A stretch of DNA of 64,000 nt from Achromobacter pulmonis (GCF_002885955.2 NZ_POQS01000002.1:230230-294229); one strand, 5' to 3'; positions 41,554 through 50,803 are shown, counted from the first letter of the stretch. The notes: generated by a model not told the origin, from the sequence alone. Translations and numbers: made by a program.

Positions 41554-42459
41554 ATGCCAGCCATGCAACCATCCGCCCGCCTAGAACTGCTGACCCTGCG
41601 CGACCTGATCCGTTATGGCGTCTCCCGGCTGAACGCCGCCGGGGTGGCGCTGGGCCACGGCAGCGACAACGCCTGGGACGAGGCGGTATACCTCGTCCTG
41701 CACGCCCTGCACCTGCCGCTGGACACGCTGGAACCCTTCCTCGACGCCCGCGTGCTCGACAAAGAGCGCGCCCGCGTCCTGGACCTGATAGACCGCCGCG
41801 TGACCGAGCGGCTCCCCGCCGCCTACCTGACCAACGAGGCCTGGCTGCGCGGCCATCGTTTTTACGTGGATCAGCGCGTCATCGTGCCGCGCTCGCCGAT
41901 AGCCGAACTGCTGGACCAGGGCCTGGCGCCCTGGGTCGCGGACCCGGCCGAGGTCGGGCGCGTGCTGGACATGTGCACCGGCTCGGGTTGCCTGGCCATC
42001 CTGGGCGCGCTGGCGTTTCCTCATGCGCAGGTGGACGCGGTGGACGTGTCCTCCGATGCGCTGGAGGTGGCGCGGCGCAACGTCGAGGACTACGGGCTGG
42101 AGGACCGGCTGGCGCTGCACCAGAGCAATCTGTTCGAAAGCCTGCCCGCGCAGCGCTACGACGTCATCATCTGCAATCCGCCGTACGTCAACAGCGGCTC
42201 GATGGAGGTGCTGCCCGAGGAATACCGCCACGAGCCGCAGCTGGCGCTGGCCGGCGGCGCCGATGGCATGGACCTGGTGCGCCGCATCCTCGAGGCCGCC
42301 CCGCGCTACCTGAGCGAGAACGGCGTGCTGGTGCTGGAGATCGGCCACGAGCGGCCTTTCTTCGAAGCGGCCTTCCCCGAACTGTCGCCCATGTGGCTGG
42401 ATACCGAGCAGGCGTCCGACCAGATCCTGCTGTTTACCCGTGAGCAATTGACAACGTGA
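41554..42459 (+). CDS. prmB: Ribosomal protein L3 N5-glutamine methyltransferase PrmB
   Basis: 301-residue SAM-dependent methyltransferase of the HemK/PrmB family. SAM motif I is LDMCTGSGCLAILGA; the glutamine-binding NPPY motif is in ICNPPYVNSG. Similarity in the N-terminal helical part (LRDLIRYGVSRLNAAGVALGHG) favours PrmB over PrmC. An alternative start is the ATG three codons later (41563). The stop overlaps the yheS start (GTGA). Confidence 0.94.
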   Translation: MPAMQPSARLELLTLRDLIRYGVSRLNAAGVALGHGSDNAWDEAVYLVLHALHLPLDTLEPFLDARVLDKERARVLDLIDRRVTERLPAAYLTNEAWLRGHRFYVDQRVIVPRSPIAELLDQGLAPWVADPAEVGRVLDMCTGSGCLAILGALAFPHAQVDAVDVSSDALEVARRNVEDYGLEDRLALHQSNLFESLPAQRYDVIICNPPYVNSGSMEVLPEEYRHEPQLALAGGADGMDLVRRILEAAPRYLSENGVLVLEIGHERPFFEAAFPELSPMWLDTEQASDQILLFTREQLTT

Positions 42460-44390
42460 TACGCGCTACTGGATTGACCCTGCGCCGGGGCACGAAAGTG
42501 CTGCTGGACGGCGCCGAATTCGTCGTGCACCCGGGCGAGCGCGTCGGCATCGTCGGCAAGAACGGCGCCGGCAAGTCGTCCCTCTTCGCGCTGCTGACCG
42601 GCGCGCTGGACGTGGACGCCGGCACGCTGGCCATGCCGGCCGGCTGGCGCATCGCCAGCGTCAAGCAGGAAATCGAGGCCGACGAGCGCCCGGCGCGCGA
42701 GTTCGTCATCGACGGCGACGTGCATCTGCGCGAGCTGCAGGCGCGCCGCGCGGCGCTGACGGACGAGCAAGGCACGCAGATCGCCGAGGTCGAGGCGGCG
42801 CTGGTGGAAGCCGGCGCCTGGAGCGCGGCCTCGCGCGCCGAGCAGCTGCTGGCCGGCCTGGGCTTCAAGCCCGCCGAATGGATGCAGCCGGTGGCGAGCT
42901 TCTCGGGCGGCTGGCGCATGCGCCTGGCGCTGGCGCGCGCGCTGATGGCGCCGTCCGAACTGCTGCTGCTGGACGAGCCCACCAACCACCTGGACCTCGA
43001 CGCCATGCTGTGGCTGGAGAAGTGGCTGGGCGCCTACCCCGGCACCGTGATGCTGATCTCGCACGACACCGAGTTCCTGGACGCGGTGGCCAAGTCCATC
43101 CTGCATTTCGACCACGCCAAGCTGGTGCGCTACCGCGGCGGCTACGGCGACTTCCTGACGCAGCGCGCCGAGCGCCTGCGCCAGAGCAACATCGCCTACG
43201 AACGCCAGACGCGCGAAGCCGCGCGGCTGCAAGGCTTCATCGACCGCTTCAAGGCCAAGGCCTCCAAGGCCAAGCAGGCGCAAAGCCGGGTCAAGGCGCT
43301 GGCCCGCATGCAGGTGCTGGCGCCCCTGCAGGCCGAGGCCGGCATCGACATCCGCATCCCGTCGCCCGAGCAGGTGCCCGACCCGCTGCTGACGCTGGAG
43401 CACCTGTCGGCCGGCTATACCGACGCGGCCGGCAATGCCGTGCCCATCCTGCGCGACGTGACGCTGATGGTGCGCGCCGGCAGCCGGGTAGGCGTGCTGG
43501 GCGCCAACGGCGCCGGCAAGAGCACGCTGATCAAGACGCTGGCCGAGGAACTGCCGGTGCAGGCCGGCGAGCGCCGCGCCTCGCGCGGGCTGGCCATCGG
43601 CTATTTCCACCAGCACCAGCTCGACATGCTGGACGTGGACAGCACACCCATCGCCCACCTGGCGCGCCTGGCGCCCGAGGCGCGCGAGCAGGAGCTGCGC
43701 AACTACCTGGGCGGCTTCGGCTTTTCAGGCGACACGGTGACCAGCAAGGTCGGCCCCATGTCCGGCGGAGAAAAGGCGCGCCTGGCGCTGTCCCTGATCG
43801 TCTGGCAGAAGCCCAACCTGCTGCTGCTGGACGAGCCCAGCAACCACCTGGACGTGGAAACCCGCGAGGCCCTGGCCACCGCGCTGGCGGACTTCGGCGG
43901 CAGCATGCTGCTGGTGTCTCACGACCGGCACCTGCTGCGCACCACGGTGGACAGCTTCTGGATCGTGGCCGACGGCGCGGTGCGCGAATTCGACGGCGAC
44001 CTGGAGGACTACCGCGACTGGCTGGCCGCGCGCAACGCCGGCGAACGCGCCGAAGCGGCGCGCGAGAACGCGGCCAACGGCGAGCCCGTCATCGACCGCA
44101 AAGCGCAGCGCCGCGCCGAGGCCGAACAGCGCCAGCGCCTGTCGGCGCTGCGCAAGCCGCTGGAAGCGAAACTCGCCAAGGTGGATGCCGAGATGGAAAA
44201 ACTGCGCGCCAAGCTGCAGGCGCTGGACGCCGTCATCGCCGACCCGGACCTGTATTCGGACGCGCGCCGCGCGGAACGCCAGAAGGTCATGGCCGAGCAT
44301 GGCGAGCACGGCAAGCGCATGGACGAGCTGGAAGAGCAGTGGCTGGAGATCCAGGGCTCGCTCGAGGAGATCGAGCAGTCGGAGCCTTGA
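42456..44390 (+). CDS. yheS: ABC-F family ATPase (YheS type)
   Basis: 644-residue protein with two ABC ATPase domains and no membrane part. Walker A motifs are GKNGAGKSS and GANGAGKST; signatures are SFSGGWRMRL and MSGGEKARL; a positively charged linker lies between the domains (FKAKASKAKQAQSRVKAL), and a coiled-coil tail follows. It aligns well in memory with E. coli YheS (637). ABC-F proteins act on stalled ribosomes. The start is a GTG overlapping the prmB stop. Confidence 0.93.
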   Translation: MIRATGLTLRRGTKVLLDGAEFVVHPGERVGIVGKNGAGKSSLFALLTGALDVDAGTLAMPAGWRIASVKQEIEADERPAREFVIDGDVHLRELQARRAALTDEQGTQIAEVEAALVEAGAWSAASRAEQLLAGLGFKPAEWMQPVASFSGGWRMRLALARALMAPSELLLLDEPTNHLDLDAMLWLEKWLGAYPGTVMLISHDTEFLDAVAKSILHFDHAKLVRYRGGYGDFLTQRAERLRQSNIAYERQTREAARLQGFIDRFKAKASKAKQAQSRVKALARMQVLAPLQAEAGIDIRIPSPEQVPDPLLTLEHLSAGYTDAAGNAVPILRDVTLMVRAGSRVGVLGANGAGKSTLIKTLAEELPVQAGERRASRGLAIGYFHQHQLDMLDVDSTPIAHLARLAPEAREQELRNYLGGFGFSGDTVTSKVGPMSGGEKARLALSLIVWQKPNLLLLDEPSNHLDVETREALATALADFGGSMLLVSHDRHLLRTTVDSFWIVADGAVREFDGDLEDYRDWLAARNAGERAEAARENAANGEPVIDRKAQRRAEAEQRQRLSALRKPLEAKLAKVDAEMEKLRAKLQALDAVIADPDLYSDARRAERQKVMAEHGEHGKRMDELEEQWLEIQGSLEEIEQSEP

Positions 44391-44412
44391 AGGGATGGCG
44401 GCTGGGGGTGTC

Positions 44413-44556
44413 CGATGGGTTCCGCGCGTTCGATGATTGGGTTCTTGCTTAAGGACGCTCGCGCTGCACCCATCCTACGGTCGCGTCATCGTAGGATGGG
44501 TGCAGCGCGAGAATCCTAGGGCAAGAACTCAGGTATCAAGCGCGCGGAACCCATCG
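44413..44556. repeat. 144-bp nested palindromic repeat element
   Basis: Three nested inverted repeats: outer arms CGATGGGTTCCGCGCG (44413-44428) with its perfect complement at 44541-44556; middle arms GGGTTCTTGC (44439-44448) and GCAAGAACTC (44521-44530); inner 22-bp perfect stem (44458-44479 with 44490-44511) around a 10-base loop. The GTAGGATGGGTGCAGCGCGAG-type core resembles dispersed GGATGGGT palindromes seen in several proteobacteria. It lies between convergent genes and may also end transcription. Confidence 0.85.
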
Positions 44557-44563
44557 CCCCCCC

Positions 44564-44869
44564 TCACGAATAAGGGCGTTCGCGCAACCGGGTATGGTGC
44601 GCGACCACCGTATCGATCACTTCGTGCAGTATGTTTTCGGCCAGTTCGGGCGGCACGCCCGCTTCCTCGGCCAGGCGCCGGATGCGCGCGACCTGCTGGG
44701 ACTCGCGCCGGGTGTCGAGCAGGTCCATGCCGTGGGCCTGCTTCAGTTCGCCGATCATGTCCGTGCAGCGAAAGCGCACGCCCAGCAGCAGGATGATCTG
44801 CTGGTCGATCTCGTCGATCTCGGCGCGCAGCGACGCCAGCTCGTCTTCGGGGGATTCGTGCTCGGCCAT
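44564..44869 (-). CDS. Chorismate mutase domain protein (AroQ type)
   Basis: 101-residue all-helical chorismate mutase. The typical helix 1 pattern LRAEIDEIDQQIILLLGVRF is followed by the conserved lysine in IGELKQAHG and arginine/glutamate residues in DTRRESQQVARI, near those that bind chorismate in E. coli. It is a stand-alone protein of normal family length (about 90-100). No other aromatic biosynthesis genes adjoin; it follows the helicase gene after five bases. Confidence 0.88.
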   Translation of the reverse strand: MAEHESPEDELASLRAEIDEIDQQIILLLGVRFRCTDMIGELKQAHGMDLLDTRRESQQVARIRRLAEEAGVPPELAENILHEVIDTVVAHHTRLRERPYS

Positions 44870-44874
44870 GTTTT

Positions 44875-47166
44875 TCAACCCTGAACGATATCGAGTTTCG
44901 CGATGCCCAGCGCCAGGGTCTTGGCGCCCACGTCGCGGAACTGGATTTGGGCCTGGGCGTCCTGTCCTGCGCCGCTCAGGCCGATGATCGTGCCCTCGCC
45001 GAACCGCGCGTGGCGCACGCCCTGACCTACACGATACTGCTTGTCGCCCACGGTAACGCCGCTGGCCACGCTGCGCGGTTGACGCGGCGCAATGGTGTTG
45101 GTGGGCTTGCGTCCGAACGCGTCGCCGCGGTTGCCGCCGCCCCAGCTCGCGCTGGTGGCGCCGACCTGCGCCAGGCCGGCCTTGGGGGTCAGCCATTTCA
45201 GGTGCTGCTCCGGAATTTCGTCCAGGAAGCGCGAGCGCATCGCGTAGCGCGTCTGGCCGTGCAGCATGCGGCTTTGCGCCAGGCTGATGTACAGGCGCTG
45301 GCGCGCGCGCGTGATGGCCACGTACATGAGGCGGCGCTCTTCTTCCAGCCCGGACGGCTCGAGGATGCTGTTCTCGTGCGGGAACAGGCCCTCTTCCAGG
45401 CCGGTGATGAAGACCGCGTCGAACTCCAGGCCCTTGGCCGCGTGCACGGTCATGAGCTGCACCGCGTCCTGGCCCTGCTGGGCCTGGTTGTCGCCGGCCT
45501 CCAGCGCCGCGTGCGACAGGAACGCCGCCAGCGGCGTCAGGCCGTCGCCGCCGATGGCCGGCGCGTCCACCACGCCCGGCATGAGCGTCGAGGAAGCGTC
45601 CTGCTCGGGCACGACGCCGGCCGGCAGGCCGTCGTAGTTTTCCTCGGACGCGAACACGGCGGCCGCCGTGATCAGTTCGTTCAGGTTTTCCAGGCGCTCG
45701 GCGCCTTCGCGCTCGGCCTTGTAATGGGCGTTCAGCCCGCTGGCCTCGAGCATGTGCTCGACCATCTCCGGCAGCGGCAGGTCGCGCGTTTCCTCGATCA
45801 GGCGGTGGATCAGCTGGGCGAACTGCGCCAGGTTGGAGCCGCCCTTGCCGCCCACCAGGGCCACCGCCGAATACAGGCTGGTGTCATGGGCGCGCGCGGC
45901 GTCGGCCAGCTGCTCCAGCGTGCGCGCGCCGATGCCGCGGGTCGGGAAGTTCACCACCCGCATCCATGAGGTGTCGTCGTGCGGGTTGGCCATCAGGCGC
46001 AGGTAGCCCAGCGCGTGCTTGATTTCCTGGCGCTCGAAAAAGCGCAGGCCGCCGTACACCTTGTAGGGAATACCGGCCGAGAAGATGGCGTGTTCCAGCA
46101 CCCGCGACTGCGCGTTGCTGCGGTAGAGCACGGCGATCTCGCGGCGCAGGCTGCCGTCGCGGATCAGCGCGCGGATCTCGTCGACGATCCATTGCGCCTC
46201 CATGCCGTCGGACGGTTGCTCGATGACGCGCACCGGCTCGCCCTCGCCCTGCTCGGTCCAGAGATTCTTGCCCAGCCGGCCGGTGTTGTGGCCGATCAGC
46301 GCGTTGGCCGAATCCAGGATGTGGCCGTAGGAGCGGTAGTTCTGCTCCAGGCGGATCACGGTGCCGCGCGCGTAGTCGCGCTCGAAGTCGGCCATGTTGC
46401 CGACGTTGGCGCCGCGGAATGCGTAGATGGACTGGTCGTCGTCGCCCACCGCGAAAATGGCGGCGCCGCCGCCGGCCAGCAGGCGCAGCCACTTGTACTG
46501 CAGCGTGTTGGTGTCCTGGAACTCGTCGACCAGGATGTGGCGGAAACGGCGCTGGTAGTGCTCGCGCACGGGCGCGTTGCGCGACAGCAGTTCATAGGCG
46601 CGCAGCAGCAGTTCGGCGAAGTCGACCACGCCCTCGCGCTGGCACTGGGCCTCGTAGAGCTGGTAGATCTCGATCAGGCGGCGGCGGTGGGCGTCGTAGG
46701 CTTCGACGTCGGCCGGACGCAGGCCCTCTTCCTTGGCGCCGTTGATGAAGCGCTGCACGTCGCGCGGCGGATACTTTTCATCGTCGACGCCGTTGGCCTT
46801 CATGAGGCGCTTGATCGCCGCGAGCTGATCGGTGACGTCCAGGATCTGGAAGCTCTGCGGCAGGCCGGCATCGCGGTGATGGGCGCGCAGCATGCGGTTG
46901 CACAGGCCGTGGAAGGTGCCTATCCACAGGCCGCGCATATCGATGGGCAGGATGGCCGACATGCGCGCCAGCATCTCGCGGGCGGCCTTGTTGGTGAACG
47001 TGACCGCCAGCAGCCCAAAAGGCGAGGCCTGGCCGGTTTGAATCAGCCAGGCCATGCGGGTGGTGAGCACCCGGGTCTTGCCGCTGCCCGCCCCGGCCAG
47101 GACCAGGGCGTGCTGCGGTTCTAACGTTACTGCGGCGCGTTGTTCAGGATTGAGCTTCTCTAGCAT
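44875..47166 (-). CDS. uvrD: UvrD/Rep-family ATP-dependent DNA helicase
   Basis: 763-residue SF1A helicase for nucleotide excision and mismatch repair or replication-fork functions. Walker A is GAGSGKT at about 25-31, motif II VDEFQDTN, motif III DDDQSIYAFRGAN, motif IV-VI with RLMYVAITRARQRLYIS. A C-terminal Tudor-like RNA-polymerase-binding domain (VGQGVRHARFGEGTIIG) matches UvrD/PcrA. The ATG at 47166 overlaps the desaturase stop (TGATG); another ATG lies one codon upstream. Confidence 0.95.
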   Translation of the reverse strand: MLEKLNPEQRAAVTLEPQHALVLAGAGSGKTRVLTTRMAWLIQTGQASPFGLLAVTFTNKAAREMLARMSAILPIDMRGLWIGTFHGLCNRMLRAHHRDAGLPQSFQILDVTDQLAAIKRLMKANGVDDEKYPPRDVQRFINGAKEEGLRPADVEAYDAHRRRLIEIYQLYEAQCQREGVVDFAELLLRAYELLSRNAPVREHYQRRFRHILVDEFQDTNTLQYKWLRLLAGGGAAIFAVGDDDQSIYAFRGANVGNMADFERDYARGTVIRLEQNYRSYGHILDSANALIGHNTGRLGKNLWTEQGEGEPVRVIEQPSDGMEAQWIVDEIRALIRDGSLRREIAVLYRSNAQSRVLEHAIFSAGIPYKVYGGLRFFERQEIKHALGYLRLMANPHDDTSWMRVVNFPTRGIGARTLEQLADAARAHDTSLYSAVALVGGKGGSNLAQFAQLIHRLIEETRDLPLPEMVEHMLEASGLNAHYKAEREGAERLENLNELITAAAVFASEENYDGLPAGVVPEQDASSTLMPGVVDAPAIGGDGLTPLAAFLSHAALEAGDNQAQQGQDAVQLMTVHAAKGLEFDAVFITGLEEGLFPHENSILEPSGLEEERRLMYVAITRARQRLYISLAQSRMLHGQTRYAMRSRFLDEIPEQHLKWLTPKAGLAQVGATSASWGGGNRGDAFGRKPTNTIAPRQPRSVASGVTVGDKQYRVGQGVRHARFGEGTIIGLSGAGQDAQAQIQFRDVGAKTLALGIAKLDIVQG

Positions 47167-48374
47167 CATGCCGCGTAGCGGCGCAGACGTTGAGCGAATT
47201 GCTCGAGCCCGGCGATGCCGCTTTGCTGGGCGCGCTGGCACCAGGCCTGCAGATCATTGAGGAGCTGTTCGCTGCTGGCGCTGGAGCTTTCCCAGATGCG
47301 GCCGAGTTCGCGGCGCATCTGCACCAGCGTGGCCAGCGACTTGTTGCGGGCGATGGCCTGGTCCACGGCGGCAACCTGTTCGGGCTGGAGGATGTCCTCG
47401 TTGCGGTGGATGGCGCGGCGCACGCGGTGCAGCTGGGTCCAGTCGCATTCGGCGCTGCCCTTCTTGCGCGAATCCTTCAGCTTGGCGAGTTCTTCGCGGG
47501 CGGCGCTCTTGATCACGTCCGCGTAGCGGGCCATGACTTCGTAGCGGTGCGTGATCACGCCCTGCAGGGTGCGCAGATCGATGCCGGTGCGGCTGTCGTC
47601 CAGCTTGAGCTTGGGCGCGACCTTCTTGATCTTGGCCAGGCCGAAGAACTTCAGGATGTTGATGTAGCACCAGCCGATGTCGAACTCGTACCACTTGGCC
47701 GAGAACTTGGCCGACGTGCCGTGGGCGTGGTGGTTGTTGTGCAGCTCTTCGCCGCCGATCACGATGCCCCACGGGAACAAGTTGGTGCTGGTGTCCGGGC
47801 TGTTGTAGTTGCGGTAGCCCCAGTAGTGGCCGATGCCGTTGACCACGCCGGCGGCCCAGAACGGAATCCAGGCCATCTGCACGGCCCACACCGTCACGCC
47901 GATGGCGCCGAACAGGGCGATGTCGATGGCGAGCATGGTCAGCACGCCCCACAGGCTGTGCTTGCTGTAGATGTTGCGCTCGAGCCAGTCATCGGGCGTG
48001 CCGTGGCCGAACTTGGCCATGGTTTCCTTGTTGGACGATTCCTCGCGGTACAGCTCGGCGCCGCGGAACAGCACTTTCCAGATGCCGAACAGGATGGGCG
48101 AATGGGGATCGCCTTCCTTTTCGCACTTGGCGTGGTGCTTGCGGTGAATGGCAACCCATTCCTTGGTGACCATGCCGGTCGTCATCCAGAGCCAGAAACG
48201 GAAGAAGTGCATGACGGCTGGATGGAGGTCCAGGCCGCGGTGCGCTTGGCTGCGATGGAGGAATACCGTGACCGAAACGATCGTGATGTGCGTCATCACC
48301 AGGGTGAACACGACGATCTGCCACCAGGTGGCTTGCGTCAGACCGCCGGCAATGAAGGAGAGGATGTAATCCAT
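47166..48374 (-). CDS. Acyl-CoA/fatty-acid delta-9 desaturase-type membrane protein
   Basis: 402 residues with about four membrane segments and the three histidine boxes of integral-membrane desaturases: HRSQAHR, HRKHH and HNNHH. These enzymes introduce a cis double bond into acyl-CoA or phospholipid acyl chains using a di-iron centre. A C-terminal helical extension of about 130 residues is longer than in minimal desaturases. Its stop overlaps the helicase start, so the two are co-transcribed. Upstream is a 318-base non-coding region. Confidence 0.93.
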   Translation of the reverse strand: MDYILSFIAGGLTQATWWQIVVFTLVMTHITIVSVTVFLHRSQAHRGLDLHPAVMHFFRFWLWMTTGMVTKEWVAIHRKHHAKCEKEGDPHSPILFGIWKVLFRGAELYREESSNKETMAKFGHGTPDDWLERNIYSKHSLWGVLTMLAIDIALFGAIGVTVWAVQMAWIPFWAAGVVNGIGHYWGYRNYNSPDTSTNLFPWGIVIGGEELHNNHHAHGTSAKFSAKWYEFDIGWCYINILKFFGLAKIKKVAPKLKLDDSRTGIDLRTLQGVITHRYEVMARYADVIKSAAREELAKLKDSRKKGSAECDWTQLHRVRRAIHRNEDILQPEQVAAVDQAIARNKSLATLVQMRRELGRIWESSSASSEQLLNDLQAWCQRAQQSGIAGLEQFAQRLRRYAA

Positions 48375-48692
48375 AAAGCTGTTATGAGCCTCGCTTGAGA
48401 AGTGCGTGAAGTTTAGCTTACCTTTGCCGTCTTATGACAAGGGAGTTTCAAAATAGTTTTTGAGAGAAATCAAGGACTAAGCCAGGGTTTTGACACGTAA
48501 ACATCCCTACTCGCGACCATAAAAGACGAGCGCGAGGCCAGGCCCTGCGACCCTGCATCTACCCTGTAACAAGGGTAGCGCAATCGCCGGGACAAGTGGT
48601 TTGGGCCAGATTTTGGCATTAAAGTTCCTGTCAGCCGCGCGGCCGCGCGCCCTGCCGTCCGCCACGCCCCGACTGTCTCTTTTGCCCCACTG
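48375..48692. other. 318-base intergenic region between divergent genes, no gene seen
   Basis: It contains the divergent promoters of the desaturase (minus) and the exported protein (plus). The left half is A+T-rich relative to the genome. A CTACCC/GGGTAG hairpin lies at about 48557-48576. No clear -35/-10 pair can be called with confidence; TTGTCA with a weak -10 occurs on the minus strand near 48435. Confidence 0.45.
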
Positions 48693-49100
48693 ATGTTGCC
48701 GAACAAACCCCGCCTCAAAATACGTCCCCATTTTACTTGCGCCCTGGCCCTGGTGGGCGCCGGCCTGTCCGCGCCCGCCGCGTCGCAGACGCTGAAGCCG
48801 GGCGACGTGGTGGTGCTGGCCTCTTATTACGAGATCCGCGGGTCGGACTGCCTGGCCCTGCGCGCGCCGCGGCTGTCCATCACCCTGGCGCCGCGCCTGG
48901 GCAAGGCCAGCGTCATGCAAACGCGCGGCCAGTCGGGCGCCTCCGGGCGCTGCGCCTACAAGACGGTGCCCGTCTCGCAACTCGTGTACCAGGCCGACCG
49001 GCCGGGCCAGGATTCCCTGGCCTGGGAGGTGAAGTACCAGGACAAGACGCTCGGCACCCGCCGCTACAGCGCCACGGTGGGCGTCACGCCGGGTTCCTGA
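48693..49100 (+). CDS. Small exported protein, unknown
   Basis: 135 residues with a signal peptide (basic start, hydrophobic CALALVGAGLSAPAASA-like core, cleavage after about residue 31) and a mature domain of about 104 residues, probably beta-rich, with two cysteines (about 53 and 87) that could pair. Not recognised. Its 3' end overlaps the convergent methyltransferase gene by 37 bases. Confidence 0.7.
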   Translation: MLPNKPRLKIRPHFTCALALVGAGLSAPAASQTLKPGDVVVLASYYEIRGSDCLALRAPRLSITLAPRLGKASVMQTRGQSGASGRCAYKTVPVSQLVYQADRPGQDSLAWEVKYQDKTLGTRRYSATVGVTPGS

Positions 49101-50803
49101 TCCGACGCCTGCGCCGCCTCGGCCGATTCCTCGGATTCGGCTACGGCCCCCTTTTTCTTGCGCTCGAACACCGCGGCGAAGAAGCCGTCGGTGCCGTGCA
49201 CGTCGGGGCGCAGCTGGACATAAGGGCCGTCGAGCTGAAGGTTCTCGCAGCGGGCCGCCAGGATGGCGGCGGCGTCCAGGCGTTCGAAATCGGGGTGGCT
49301 GGCCAGGAAACGCTCGGCCTGCACCTCGTTTTCCTCGGCCAGCAGGCTGCAGGTGGCGTAGACCAGGCGGCCGCCGGGCGCCACGCAGCGCGCGGCGCTC
49401 TTGAGGATGCGCTCCTGCAACTGGCCCAGCTCGGCCAGCGCCTCGGGGTGCTGGCGCCATTTGAGATCGGGATTGCGGCGCAGCGTGCCGATGCCGCTGC
49501 ACGGGGCGTCGACCAGCACGCGCTGGGCCTTGCCGGCCAGGCGCTTGACGCGGGCATCGTTCTCGTTGTCGATGACGACCGGCACCACGTTGGACAGGCC
49601 GCTGCGCGCGAAGCGCGGCTTGGCGCGCGCCAGGCGCGCCGCCGACACGTCGAAAGCGTACAGGCGGCCGGTGGAACGCATCAGCGCGCCCAGCAGCAGC
49701 GTCTTGCCGCCCGCGCCGGCGCAGAAATCGATGATCATCTCGCCGCGGCGCGGCCCGACCAGCAGCGCCAGCAGCTGGCTGCCCTCGTCCTGCACCTCGA
49801 TACTGCCGTTTTCGAATTGCGGCCAGCGGTTGATGGCCGGCCGGCCTTCCATGCGGATGCCCCAGGGCGAATACGGCATGGCGACGGGCTGGTAGCGGCC
49901 GGCGCCCTGCTGCAGCTCGGCCAGCATGGCGTCGCGTTCGGCCTTCAGCGGATTGACGCGCAGGTCCAGGCTGGCCTGGCGGTTGAGCGCCTCGATCAGC
50001 GTTTCGGGACTGTCCATCGCGCCCAGGCGCTCGTCGAGCCAGTCGGGGATGCTGCCGCGCACCGCGCGCGGCAGCGTCGCCAGGTCGATCTGCGACACGC
50101 GCCGCAGCCACTCGGCCTCGGCGGCGTCCAGGCCTTCGGCCAGCTCGCCGGCACCCAGCGTGGCCGCCAGGCCCAGGATGGCCAGACGGCGCGAGGCCGG
50201 GCCCACGCCGCTTTCGCCGAACTGGCGGTAGCGGCGGAGATGGCGCAGCACGTCGTAGACGGCCTCGGCGACCTCGGAGCGGTCGCGCGCGCCCAGGTTG
50301 GGATGGCTGCGCAGCCAGTGCGACAGCGCCGCGTCGGCCGGGTGGGTCCATTGCAGGATTTCGCCCAGGGCGCGCTGCACCTGCTCGATCCGGATGGCGG
50401 CGTACGGCTGGCGCGGACGGTTGTACTGGGGCTTCTGCGGCGCGCGGGCCTCGCCGCGCGGGGCGTCGTGGGGACGCTGGCCGGGACGGCCTTCGCGGTG
50501 CTCGGCGCCATAGGAGGCGCGCTCGCCGCCGCGCGGCGCGTCGTAGGACGGACGCTGGCCGGGGCGGCCTTCGCGGCGCTCGGCGCCGTAGGAGGCGCGC
50601 TCGCCCTGCCGCTCGTCGCGGCGTTCTTCGCGCCTGCCGTCGGGACGGCCTTCGCGCCGCTCGTCGCGGCGACCGTCGCGGCCGCGCTCCAGCGCCTGCC
50701 GGGCCTCGCCCTTGGGGCGCGAAAAGAAGCTCCGGCCGTCGCGGCCTTCGGCGGCGCGCGGGGCGCCGGCCGGACGGGAACGCGGAGGTTGGGATTTAGT
50801 CAT
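49064..50803 (-). CDS. RsmB/NOP2-family RNA (cytosine-C5) methyltransferase with arginine-rich N-terminal tail
   Basis: 579 residues. The catalytic domain occupies roughly the last 320: SAM-binding FCAGAGGKTLLLG, the cysteine motif DAPCSGIGTLRRNPD and TCSLLAEEN. It is preceded by a helical NusB-like region (LGEILQWTHPADAALSHWL). The first ~135 residues are disordered, rich in Arg, Gly, Glu, with two near-identical 25-26-residue repeats (ERASYGAE...). E. coli RsmB has 429 residues and no such tail. It probably methylates 16S rRNA. It follows purN on the minus strand. Confidence 0.9.
   Translation of the reverse strand: MTKSQPPRSRPAGAPRAAEGRDGRSFFSRPKGEARQALERGRDGRRDERREGRPDGRREERRDERQGERASYGAERREGRPGQRPSYDAPRGGERASYGAEHREGRPGQRPHDAPRGEARAPQKPQYNRPRQPYAAIRIEQVQRALGEILQWTHPADAALSHWLRSHPNLGARDRSEVAEAVYDVLRHLRRYRQFGESGVGPASRRLAILGLAATLGAGELAEGLDAAEAEWLRRVSQIDLATLPRAVRGSIPDWLDERLGAMDSPETLIEALNRQASLDLRVNPLKAERDAMLAELQQGAGRYQPVAMPYSPWGIRMEGRPAINRWPQFENGSIEVQDEGSQLLALLVGPRRGEMIIDFCAGAGGKTLLLGALMRSTGRLYAFDVSAARLARAKPRFARSGLSNVVPVVIDNENDARVKRLAGKAQRVLVDAPCSGIGTLRRNPDLKWRQHPEALAELGQLQERILKSAARCVAPGGRLVYATCSLLAEENEVQAERFLASHPDFERLDAAAILAARCENLQLDGPYVQLRPDVHGTDGFFAAVFERKKKGAVAESEESAEAAQASDQEPGVTPTVAL
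50450..50602 (-). repeat. Two-copy tandem repeat inside the methyltransferase gene
   Basis: A 78-bp unit (50602-50525) and a 75-bp unit (50524-50450) code for ERASYGAERREGRPGQRP... and ERASYGAEHREGRPGQRP..., which differ at only a few positions. Slipped-strand change of copy number would keep or nearly keep the frame. Confidence 0.8.

Noticed and set aside
44413-44556. Insertion sequence at the palindromic element
   Set aside because: It is only 144 bp and encodes no transposase; no target-site duplication is evident.
50450-50602. Tandem repeat considered as a CRISPR-like array
   Set aside because: Only two adjacent units without unique spacers, lying in frame within a coding gene; no cas genes nearby.
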